A program made the translations under genes and the position numbers. Under the pieces are notes generated by a model. It worked only from the letters and a program-made list of their open reading frames with translations. It ran no database searches and was not told the DNA's origin. 64,000 nt of DNA from Ianthella basta. Taxonomy: Eukaryota > Porifera > Demospongiae > Verongiida > Ianthellidae. Each line of letters starts with the position of its first letter. Positions within the stretch are counted from its first letter, which is position 1. The stretch covers positions 4,384,137 to 4,448,136 of the forward strand of contig OZ025879.1 of assembly GCA_964019415.1 (NCBI GenBank), written 5' to 3'. Positions 1 through 11,800 of this stretch are shown piece by piece.

Positions 1-400
1 CAACCATTGTATGGATCATGACAATGTAGAGGATTTCTAGATCTTCTACCACTTTTACTTTATAGATTCATGCATTCATTCCACTCTATATACTAGTAAC
101 AGATATTATTTATTCCATGGCACCCTGTACATGCACAGCTGTGTGCACATGTGCACACGCCTTCATCATATGCAAAATAGGGTCTCACCTAATGAAGGAA
201 TTTGAAGCCATGTGTATCAAGTCAGGCCAGTGGCCATGGCAACCTCATGCAGGAATCAGATAGCTAGATAATAGTAGACTAAAGCTATACCATAGATACT
301 CGAGTATCTATGTATGGTTATACTGATTCTCATGTTGAATGAAGCATACTGTCACTCTGCAGTTTTCATGCGTGCATGCATGGGTGTGTATGTGTGCACT
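1..400. repeat. Dispersed repeat R1, copy 1
   Basis: Positions 1-370 match 23352-23705 with few differences, and the inner part (about 178-360) matches 16155-16340. All copies hold a block beginning GGTCTCACCTAATG followed by AGGAATTTGAAGCC. The copies lie just beyond receptor-type exons, so the repeat appears to have travelled with the receptor duplications rather than as an independent mobile element. On the minus strand the block ends in a plausible splice donor (CATTAG then gtgaga), so an untranslated first exon is possible but unproven. Confidence 0.6.
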
Positions 401-463
401 CACGCGTACATGTGCATGCACTGAATTTGTACATAATTAAACACCTAGTCCATGGGATCTCAC

Positions 464-731
464 CTTTCTTTGCAGTGTCAGTGGGGAAGTGGATTCTGCC
501 AGAGGATGCACCCAAGTCTCCATTAGTGTTGATGGCAGCCACTGACACACTGTACTCTGAATTTGGTAGTAAGTCTGCTAGAGTTACACTGGTGAGTGAA
601 GTGTTCACTGTAGTGTAGCCACATGTACAATGTATATTCCTCAGTTGGTACGTCACAATGTAGTTCTCTATCACAATGTCACCCATCCTGTACTGTTGCT
701 CATCCCACGACACCAAGGTAGTGTCCAGACA
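464..731 (-). pseudogene. Orphan FN3 exon relic (gene A)
   Basis: The minus strand encodes an FN3 domain very close to the last FN3 exon of receptors B, C and C2 ([10 protein letters not shown], then [20 protein letters not shown]). A good splice donor follows the exon at its low-coordinate end (AAAG then gtgaga). The first part of the domain, which in the paralogs begins near a CTCCT-Q/W-PP segment, is absent: similarity stops near 731. No transmembrane, tail or phosphatase exons are seen left of it before the window ends. It is either a decayed leftover of a receptor gene or an exon of a gene continuing to the left; the missing 5' part favours a relic. Confidence 0.6.
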
Positions 732-779
732 CAAAATCAGACACAAGTTGACATTCTGAGGTAGCATACACAGTGAGGG

Positions 780-2400
780 AGGCTTGGTGCAAAAGCGATC
801 AACTAAAGCGCTTGATTGACATTTTCGTTAAATGGAAGTATTTCGGCAAAGGGATGACTTTTAAGTCATTGCAATGTTCAAAACTGAGCATAGGAGATGG
901 AGTACAAGGGTCTGGAGGACAGAGATCTGCTGATTATGCTAGCTGAAAGATGTGTGACAAGCGCAACTCACAGCATTGCTAACATTTCCTTGCTCTGATC
1001 GAGGGAAATCCTCGGATTTGAAGGTGTGGCAGTATCCAGTGTTACTCCAATGTCTAGAAACAGCATGCATGCATCTTTGACTGCTATTTCAGTGCATTAC
1101 AGCGACTCAATTTTGCTTCAGCTGTCCCCAATACATGGCATTTCAAATTACCCATCGGCCATTTGCGCTAAAATGTCTAAAAACAGAACAGGTTGCCGTG
1201 CTCTCCCTGTCACAGCAGGTTTGAGATCGATGATTCATGTACTACATGAAAGAGCAATGTCTCCTCTGACCTCTTTGAGAAATTTGTCCTTGTACGCTTT
1301 GTAATTTTCGAAAAATGTAATAGCTTATTTGCCATGCTAAAATTATATCCCGAATCACCACTTTGCCCTATAAAAGAAGGGGTCCCCATACTCACAAGCT
1401 TAAGGGGGGCCCAAATCTCATGGAAGAATGAGGACCCGCGGGGTCCCAATACTTATATGAGATTGGGGACCGGTGTCCTGCATTCTTACATGACACTGTC
1501 ACACTTCCACAGTGATGTTTGCTTTTGTAGATTGTAGATGGGGAGTCGTTTGCCAATTTTCCTCAGCAAAACAGTGCAACCTGAAAGCATAGATTTGCCA
1601 TAATGTTGTGACTTCACAACTGCGCTATACTCATCAAACACTTCTAATGTGTGTTAGCATAGGAAGCATGTGCAGTGTGTCTTCAGAAAAATGCACCCTA
1701 AAATTCTGGCATTAAAGAATATAATGAGCTAGGAGGGATAGTGCATTGCTCAGCATTGCATGGAAATAAATATATGGGTACTTTTCAACATTGTTTGGGT
1801 AATACATTTATTGTATAACTCTCCATGCAGTAGTTCCTGGTGGGAAGGGGATAATATATATAAAAATAAAGGAATAGTAGGAAATTAAAAGGGTTGTAGT
1901 AGCGACACTGCCAGATGTAGGGATGGTGAAAACGGTGGCTGAACATTTCCATGAAGTGCTGAGTACTGCACTGTCTTTTCTTGTTCGAAATCTTCTTAAC
2001 CTGGTAACCCAGCAAATAGGGTATTCTTCTGGAGATGTAGTGTTATCTCTACATCTCCTCTTGTTATCTGAAAATCTTCATATACCTCAAGTTAGTGTAC
2101 TTTTTCTGGAGGGCAAGTTAAATAAGGCCCAACGTCCCAAATGCATAAAAGCATGTATACAGATTTAAAGATGGGCAATTTAAATTGTGCCCTAGCTAAA
2201 TTCAACCACAAGCAGTGATGCAAGCATGCACTGTTTCTGTTTCTAGCTAGTAGCTAAAATGGATTATGCATACTGGAGCATGCACTGATGTGTATAACTA
2301 ACACTTCTACTCCAGGCCTAGGAAGTTATGGGCAGTTGTATAGGGGAAGAGTGCTAGCTAGATAGATCACTTCCAATACATACAACACCCTCAACCGTTC
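780..2400. other. Intergenic region between gene A relic and receptor B
   Basis: I recognise no gene here. From about 1370 to 2400 the sequence is paralogous to the spacer upstream of receptor C (about 28607-29870) and more weakly to that upstream of C2 (35030-35410). This shows that the duplicated unit includes spacer as well as gene. The stretch 780-1340 has no visible match elsewhere in the window and sits where a promoter and signal-peptide exon would be expected for gene A. Confidence 0.5.
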
Positions 2401-2469
2401 ACATACATCCTCAACTGTTCTACTGATAATAAACTTCGTAAGGATCCTCCACTTGATCAGGAACTTTCT

Positions 2470-2840
2470 TCACAGATGGTGCACTGCTGAATATGCTGGG
2501 TTAGCTTCAAGCTGGGGGTCTTCATACACACTGCTATGCTTACTGCAGGTACAGATATTGGAAGAGAGTGCAAGATAGTACAGTTCACTAACATTCCCAC
2601 TTTGAAAGCAAAGTGAACTGCAATGACTAGAATCATGCACTCAGTGCTGAGTGAACAGTGGTGTAATGTACTACATACAATAGCATATATACCTGTCTTG
2701 CTTGGCAATGTTGAGCTCTTTCTTAACCTTCCAAAACACAGCCATACCCACACAGCCAGCAATGATTGCTGTCAGCAGGACACCTCCAAGGAAGCTGCCC
2801 ATGGCAACACCCACTGTATCACCCACAGCAAGGCATGCAT
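2470..2840 (-). CDS. Receptor B transmembrane exon and shortened tail
   Basis: The exon at 2693-2840 encodes a glycine-rich helix ([20 protein letters not shown], then CVGMAVFW) followed by basic [13 protein letters not shown], as expected for a membrane stop-transfer. The tail exon begins at 2542 and reads [19 protein letters not shown], then leaves the paralogous frame and stops at TGA 2470-2472. Compared with the orphan copy at 17049-17184 it has lost 13 bases in the middle, so the distal tyrosine block (DPYEAYYQ in the orphan) is out of frame here; its old stop would lie at 2420-2422. The proximal NPAY motif is kept. Confidence 0.65.
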
Positions 2841-5800
2841 CTGCAAAATTGGACATTATGATAAAATTAAACTTAACATTGCAAGTGAACATGGATATGT
2901 TATGTTGTTGCCTGCATGATTATCTGTATGCTATCGCATCCTGTTTTGTAAAGTGTTTCTGCATGATTTGTTGCATGGGTTGGCATGATGGTCACGTTTA
3001 GAACTTTCTGTAATGTACTTATATGGTATGGATCACGTGTACTAGTGCATCTCTGCAGTTGAAGCTTTTGGAGCATTGCAGGTTGTTTTCATTCGAGTGT
3101 TTTGCCATTGAGTTGGTTTGTTCATTGTTCAATACCCAGATTGGGTTGACTTGACTTAACACCAGCGAACACGACAGGATAATAGTTTGCATATTTATCA
3201 TGCATGTTACGTATATACACCTATAATAATACCATCTGGTCATCAAGAATAGCTTAGTGGCAGCAGTGTGTATGCTGTACCAGAGTGCTGCTAGAAAACA
3301 TAGAATGGTCGCATGCATCTCCTTCCTCTAGGCCTAGAAACACATCTGCTATGTAGAGAGGAGTAGTGACCACACTATGTTGGAGGGGTGTGTGGTGATT
3401 TACTTGCCACCTGTAGCTAGATTATTATATTAAATTTGGTCCATTCGTTACTATTGACACATTGCTATATTGTATGACAGATTGGTTATTGCTCAGTGTC
3501 CCCATGTGTGTAAGTTTCTTCTTTATGTATTTACCAGGCAGTGCACATGGTGCCTATGTTTATTATTAATAATATAAATGTGCCTCTAGTCATGTTACTT
3601 TAATTCTATTGCAATAACTAGCTGACTGTAATTGAGTAATGTCATCTAATTATCATAACATCTCACCTTTCATCACAGTAGCAGTGGTGAAGTAGATTCT
3701 GTCAGAGAATGCACTCCTGTCTCCATTAGAATTGATGGCAGCCACTGACACACTGTACTCTGAATTTGGCAGTAAGTCTGCTAGAGTTACACTGGTGAGT
3801 GAAGTGTTCACTGTTGTGTAGCCACATGTACAATGTGCATTCCTCAGTTGGTACATCACAATGTAGTTCTCTATTACAACATCGCACATCCTGTACTGTT
3901 GCTCATCCCACGACACCAAGGTAGTGTCAGCACCATTTGACATCACTGTTACACCTGTTGGTGGCTGAGGAGCTGCAAGGGAAGTAGAAACTACCACTGT
4001 ACTTGAAATTACAAGGTGCAATGCAATTAAAGTTAAGAGCTCATGGCCATGAAAGTGTATTAATGACATGTCACTATTGCTCTTCCTAAACTATATACCT
4101 TGTTCTCTGCCCCTTACGAGGCACACTGACATCACTTTTACACACTGCTCATCCATTTAGACATTCACAAATTTTCCATGTCAGTGGCATTTAACTGAGG
4201 CCATGGGACAAATTCATGTGGTAACTTGCACCACATGCTCTATTGGTGATAGTAATTGGTCTCACCTGGTGTCGCCTCTGGCATTACAGTGTAAAAATTC
4301 CTCGTTGCAGAGAATGCACTCATGTCTCCAATTGAATTGGTGGCAGCCACTGACACACTGTACTCTGTATTGCATTGTGTTAGCCCTTGCAGTGCAACAC
4401 TGGTACTTGATGTATACTCTGTGGAATAGTCACCGGTGCCATTCGTCAGTTCATATTTCACACTGTAGTTCACTATTGCAACATCACACATCCTAGACTG
4501 GGAGGCAGTCCAAGATACCACAACTGTGTTATTATCCATTACAGCAACTGACACATCTGTTGGAGGTTCAGGTCCTGCAACAAGAACATAGTAATGCTCA
4601 TATGACTATACTGTACAGGTATAGGACTATAATTTATGTGACAATTCTTCCATTCAATTTGTACTTACATAAGCACTGTATGTAATGTAAGAAGATGCAT
4701 GTGTCAAACACTATGCAAACCTTAAAATTATACAGCAATGCACATGGTATGACTATACATGTATGTAGGGCTATACAAGTGAAATTCTTTTATTCTGTAT
4801 GCATTTACATATTAAGCACTGCATGCAGCTAAGAGGATGTGTTATACATTGTACAAACCTTGTTCTCTATTCTTCCCAGGACAGAGTGGAAGAGCACTAC
4901 TTTGTGCTGACCATAAACCTTGAGTATTGACAGCTGCTACTCTGACATTGTAGGTCACGAACTCATTGGGCAGTGTCAGAGTGAAGTAAGGGCTGCTGCT
5001 GCTTCCTGCATTCACTGGGTCTCCAGGTGTCATTGCTGGTTCATACTCAATCTCATAGTGGATGGCTCCATTAGGGTGGAGTGGGGGGAGCCAGTTCAGT
5101 TCAATGGTACTCCCAGTTGGTTCTCCAGTCATGGTCAGCATGCGTGGTGGGGAGGGGGCTGTGGGAGTGACAATGGAAGGTTGGGTTATTATAAATGGAA
5201 ATACAAGGGAAATGCTCATACTACTAAATCCTGTAAGCTGCGAACACCATGCATGGTCCTTACCACTTTCCACTGTTGTCACATCCATCTCTCCTGCCCC
5301 ACTACTGACTGATGTCCCATTTGTAGACCACACTCTGATCCTGTAGGTTGTTCCTGGTTCCAGACCACTCAGTGTGACACTAGTGGTGTCTCCTCCCACA
5401 ATCCTCTTGTACTGTGGAGTCACCACTGGGGGAGTTCCAAGGTCCTGTCTCTGATAGCTCACATAGTATCCTGTAGCACCTGACACTTGGGACCAGGAGA
5501 CTCTTGATGATGTTGCTGAAGTATCACTCCGTGTAATGAAGGTAAGTGGCTGCAAGGTGGTGCTTACTATTCATAGCAGAAGCAGAACAAAAGAACTGAG
5601 TAACTGTAGTGTGTGACAAAGTGACACATACATGAATAGCAAATCAAATCAATTCAGTCGTTGGATTATCATGTCAATTTAATTCATTGAAGCTGATTAC
5701 AATAATTTCAGTCATCTCAGTGGCTGCATGCTTGCAAGGCTGTGTTTACTGCATTTCAATCAATCAATCAATCACAAAAGTGGATTTATCTCCAGTGCTG

Positions 5801-8800
5801 GAGGTTATCCCTCTTACACTAAAACAGTGCAGACAGTGAGTTAGCATAAAGAATAGGCAGCTATCATAAGGTTATTTAAAATTGTCAATCCATCTTAAGC
5901 ATGGTCTTCCTCTTGGCCTCTTCCCCTCCATCTCTCCAACAAACACTTTCTTCGTTGTCTTCTCAAAGCTCATTTCTTCTAGTCTGCCCTTCCAACTCTC
6001 CTGCCTCCTTTTCACCAGATCTAAAACACCTTCTTGGTTCAACCTCTCCCTAATATCTGCATTCCATACTCTGTCCAATCTATTCACACCTTCCATCCTC
6101 CTTAGCACATTCATTTGTGTGGCTTGTACCTTTGATTGTTGCTTTTTTGTTAGGCTCCACGTCTCACACCCGTACATCAGCACTGGCATCATTGTGGCAT
6201 TCACTACTTTAATCTTGGTACTTCGACTCAATTCCTTCCTTCTCAAGACGGCATCATTCATTCCTCCAATCACTCATGTTGCATTTCCTATCCTGGCCTC
6301 TATTTCCTTCTCCATACTTCCATCATTACTAACCATCACTCCCAGGTACTTCATTGTGTCCACCTGCTCAATGACCTCATCTCCTATTTTCACCTCAAAC
6401 TCTTCCCTGTCCCTTGCTACCCTCATCACTTTGGTCTTCCTCCAGTTTATTTTCAATTCCCATTTGTTCAGCATGTCACTGACTGTCTTTAAGTTATGTT
6501 GTAGGCCCTCTTTAGAATCTGCCATTACCACAACGTCATCTGCAAACAGTAGTACACCAACCTCACCAGTAGATAGTTGTACCTCACCCACAAAACTTTC
6601 TCTTGCCTCCCTCATAACATTGTCCATAAACAGATTAAAGAGCCATGGAGACAGCATACATCCCTGTCTCACTCCCCTGCATACCTCAAACTTCTCTGAT
6701 GTTAATCCTCCAAATTTTACACATGCCTTACTGCCCACATACAATGTCTGAATAGCCCTAAGCAACTTCCCCTTAATCCCATACTTGTCCAACACTACCC
6801 ACAACTTCTCCCCACTCACATTGTCGTAGGCTTTCTCCAGATCCACAAATGCCATGTAAGTCTTCTTATTCTTCTCAATTGTCTTCTCCACAATTTGCTT
6901 CACCACAAAGATTTGATCGTTACAACCTCTTCCAGCCCTGAAACCTCCTTGCTCATCCATCACTTTAACATCTGTTATTGGCTTCACCCTCTCATTCAGT
7001 ATCCGCCCAAACACCTTGCCAACAACGCTCAATAGACTTATTCCCCTGTAGTTTGCACAATCTAGTCTGCTGCCCTTCTTGAAAATAGGTATAATTACTG
7101 CCTTTATCCAATCTCCTGGGACCACCCCTTCTCTCCACACCAGACTGAACAACTTCACCATCCACTCTACCATCACTTCACCACCTGCTTTCAGCATTTC
7201 TGGCACTATCCCACATATGCCAGGTGCCTTTCTCATCTTCAACCTCCTTACACTTCTTCTCACTTCCTCTTTCATCATCTCCAGATAACCTTCTAGTACT
7301 GTTGTCGCTCCATTTGGCATGTGCAAACCAGGCCCATCCATTCCTTGGTACAGCCCTTCGAAATGCTCTTTCCACCTTTTCACAACCTCTTCTCCCTCCG
7401 ACAGTACTTTACCATTCTTGTCATAAATGTGCATCACCCCCTCCTTTGTCCTTCTGCTTCCATTCACCTTAGCCCAGAATCCTTGCTGATTACTACTAGT
7501 GTCCTTCTCAAACTCTCTCCCTACTGCATTTAAAACACAAAATAAGAAAATTGCCTTCCTGTTAAAGTTAGGTACATATGTATGTCAGTAGAAATACTGT
7601 CATCTGACAGTGACCAGTAGTCTGATGTGAACTATGCAATTGTATTCGCAGTATTGCATAGTTAAGTACAGTATGTTGGTTATCCCTATAAATTATTAAT
7701 GAAAGTCACAAATCGAAATAAATTGAATTGTCAATGCAAAGTTGGTTGGCAAGGATGACTGAAACTCTATGATAAATGTAGGTTGTCTCAGGTTTATGCC
7801 GGCTGGTGACAAATTTCCTTTCCATGCAGTATAATTATAGCTATGTATATAAATTACGTATCTCTATTTGACAATAATATAGACTTTGAGGTGATAATTA
7901 TAACAAGAGATATTGCTGATTCTGTAGAAGTTTATTACTGATGTGCTAGGGGTACTGGTAGGGAGAGTTTTGTTACCTCCACGATTCACATCTCAACCTT
8001 TGGCAAAAATATCATAGCTCGAACGTATGAGGTAATTAGCCACAAACCTGAGACTTATGCACTTATGTGGAGTTTCAGCCACCCAAGCTATCAACCCTGG
8101 CCACAACAATTTGTCTCCAATCACCTTATGTAGCAGCTACATACAGATGGGCTATACAGTGCTGTGACCACTTGAAACCCATGCCTCAAGGTATCATATC
8201 ATATTCATATTCATATATTTCACTCAAGTACAATCGAGTTGGGTGCACAGGAGGCATTGCCTATAAAATGTGCTTCCCAAATAGTTAAAGGATGACATGG
8301 TACAATAATAGTTACGGTTAAAATAGGATGCAGCCATCTGCAAATAATCTAATGGATGAATGATGGATAGCATTAACCAGATCATTAATGTAGATCAAGA
8401 ATAAAAGAGGACCAAGAGCGGTACCCTGAGGTACTCCAGATGTGACTCGTGTCCAAGTAGACAACTGCCCTTCGATGATTACTCTGCATGTAAGGAAGGC
8501 CTTTATCCACTTCAGGTTTCTATCTCTGATTCCAATATGTTGTAGTTTAAGGAGCAATCGTTGATGAGGAACTGAATCAAATGCTTTACTGAAATCCAGA
8601 AATATGACGTGATTAGACAAGCCTTTGTCTGGTTTGTGCAAGACAGTGAATAGTCTGCAATAGCTGTGTTAGGCATGAGTGCTTAGGTTGGAATCCATGT
8701 TGTACGGGTGTGATCAGTGTGGATACAAGCTGTCTTACTTTCATGCCAATTATGCGCTCAGCCACCTTAGCAACATGTCCAGTGAGGCTTACTGGTCTGT

Positions 8801-11800
8801 AGTTGTTTGGAGTGTGTCTGTTGTCCTTCTTATGGATTAATATGACACTAGCTCTAGTCCAGTCTCTAGGGAAGGATCCTATTTCCAGGGAATAGTTGAA
8901 TATTCTAGTAAGTATAGGGGCTATAGACTGTGCACCCTCTTTAAGTAAGATGGCTGGGATTCCATCTGGTCCTCCACACTTACTGGTATTGATGTTTGAC
9001 AGCTCCTCTAAGACTTCTACATAGTTGAAAGCAAGGTCTTCTAGGGTGGAGCGGTTACTATCAGGCCTTAATTCTTCTTGCAAATTGGGAATGTGTGAAT
9101 TGTCCTATTGTGTAAACACCGAGTAGAAGTAATTATTGAAGATTGCCACTTTCTGGGCTGTCGTAGAAGCAGCAGCACTGTCATGGTCGAAAATCTCAGG
9201 GATGGTAGTTTTTCCATTGCGAGTGAACTTTAACCATCTTCAAAAGGGCCTGGGGTTCATCCTGAGACTACAGGTGATCTTTGGAAGATGGTAGGTGTGG
9301 TCTCTTCTTATAAGTGAACGTACTTTGTTGGACTGGCGGTTGTATCTTTCAATATCTCTCTCCTTGTTGCTTCTCTTCATAATTCTGTACATTCTCCTTT
9401 TCCTCTTTATTTCCGCTCTGGTCTCCTTGGATAGCCACTCACTTTTATTCTTAGATTTGACAGTTATTTTAGGGATGCAAGCATCAGCGATAGCAAGAAA
9501 AAGATCTTTCCACTTCTCCCAAACAATGTTTATATCCTTAGTTGTGAATATGGAGTCCCATGGGGCATTCATTAATAGGGAGCGGAATTTATCATTTAAA
9601 GGTAGTACTGTATCAATGTTGCATTGTATGCTGGTAAGCTCAGTGGGCGGCTAGCAAGTTGCACGGCACCGTGAGTATGATATAGATGGTAGCAGTGCAA
9701 TGCAATGTCCTCTATCTCACTATGTGTGTTAGTAACTATTTGTGAGATGGCTGCATCTGTGACAATGATATCCAACTTCACAGCTTGAAAGTAAGATGAC
9801 TACAGAAGAAAAGTACTGGATATTTGAATTAGTGGATCAAGGTGACAGTTCAGAGACGCACTATTGTACTCAGAAATTGTTCACAGTCAATATAGCATTC
9901 ACGTTGCTTCCAGCTATGGATGTGGAAGGTATTGATGGTTTTGGCTTTATTTATAGTTGTCATGCACTTGTCATTGTTTGGAAAAACAGCTTTACATGTG
10001 AACGACACTTCCGAAAAGGGTCATGTGTACCAGTGCCAAATGCTGAATGTAAAAGTGTACACATTGGCACACTGGAGAAATGACAATGAGAACAAAGAGA
10101 GCTGTGAATTATCATGGTAGTGAGTATGCTACACAGATAGACCAAACTTGTAGTACAAGGTAGACTATGAAGACACCATGGCTATAAAGGGCATTCAATT
10201 ACACCTACTAACTCAGCCTTGTTTGCGGATGATACAACAGTATATACAGTAGGAAGTGATGCAGACGCGGTCAAATCTACTCTTAATAATGCACTTTCTC
10301 AATTGTCTTCCTGGCTGGTGCAAAATGGACTCAAGTTAAATACAATAAAAACCAAAGTCATGTTGATACGTTCTCCAAGGAAACAAAATCCACCAAATTT
10401 TAGAATTCTCTACAATGGTCAGCCACTACAACAGGTATCATCTTTTAAGCTCCTAGGAGTTGTCATTGACGAGCATCTGAGATGGAATTCCCACATCAAC
10501 TATATACATGGCAAAGTATCACGAAATCTTGCCCCATTGCGCCGTCTTTCTTGGTTTTTACCAAATCAATCACTCCTTACCTTCTATTATGCTTACATCA
10601 TGCCCCACTTTAACTATTGTCAATTAGTTTGGGCAGCCTGCAGCAACCAATCAGACCTACAACGGCTGCAGCAGCTACAGAACTGTGCAGCAAGAATCAT
10701 CTTGAGGAGAAGTAGACTATCCCCGGCTACGGATGCATTGTCAAACCTTGGCTGGAAACGCCTGCAAGACTACCATCGTCTCAACCAGATCAAGTTAGTA
10801 AAATCAATATTATTCCAGCCTATGTCATGTGCTCCTTATCTATCTTCGTTATTAACATCACTCTCTCATAGCCACAATACCAGAGGGAAATCATGCAACC
10901 GTCTAATCCTACCCAAGATTAGATCAGAATTTGGTAAGAGATCACCTAGTTTTCAGTTAGCATATGCATGGAACTCATCATTGTAACGTCTAGATTCACC
11001 ATTCATTTTTCTTCTGCATGTATAATTATTATGCATATGTAAACTTTCACAAGTACCCATAATTCTTTTCTGTAACTATTGCATATCACATCATTACAAT
11101 TTAATTTAATATGTAACTTTTAGTAGTCATACATTATACTTATATTATTACCTATTTTCTGTACCATATTTCATCATTTCATCACTCATCTTTTCTTACC
11201 CCCTATCTGTATTTGCAATGTTAACTGGGCTCCCTGGAAAGTAGTCCTGTGGACTACGTGGAGTGCCAGGATAATAATTACTGATACTGATACTCATACT
11301 GATACAAGCTGAATGAAAGGATCAATTTAGATATCAAAAATAACCTTAAACCTTATAAGATGCCAAATTCTTTAAAAACTCCCAGTGGCTGTGATACTGC
11401 TCCACCTAACACACAAGCCGGCTATCAAGACATCCAACCAAGTATCACCTATTCCATACCTATAACATTATACAAAATTTACCTGGTGCATAATGCGCAT
11501 GCTTATTGGCTATGGTAAGGAAGAAACAGCTTAATATGAGCATACAGTACTTATAAACTTGTACTTTAATCACAAAATCCATACTAAAAGACTGAAATGT
11601 TGGTTATGTGTTATCATAATTATATGAACCACACTCACCTCCATTAATGAGATACACTCCAATGAATGCTGACTGGCCACCAGACACTCTGCATTCCAGG
11701 TCTTGGTTCACATATGAACGTGAGTTAGTGTACATGTGGATATCAGTACTTCCATTGAGTGGAGGGTCTACACCTACACCACCATTTGCTTGACATTGGG

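Noticed and set aside
5882-6751. A 289-codon plus-strand frame
   Set aside because: It is the antisense of the LINE reverse transcriptase; no domain, and composition follows the other strand.
8188-11306. A single LINE with a 5' inversion (twin priming)
   Set aside because: Intron sequence shared with receptor D (10130-10195) separates the halves, the halves resemble different clades, and the minus-strand half has its own tail-like end.
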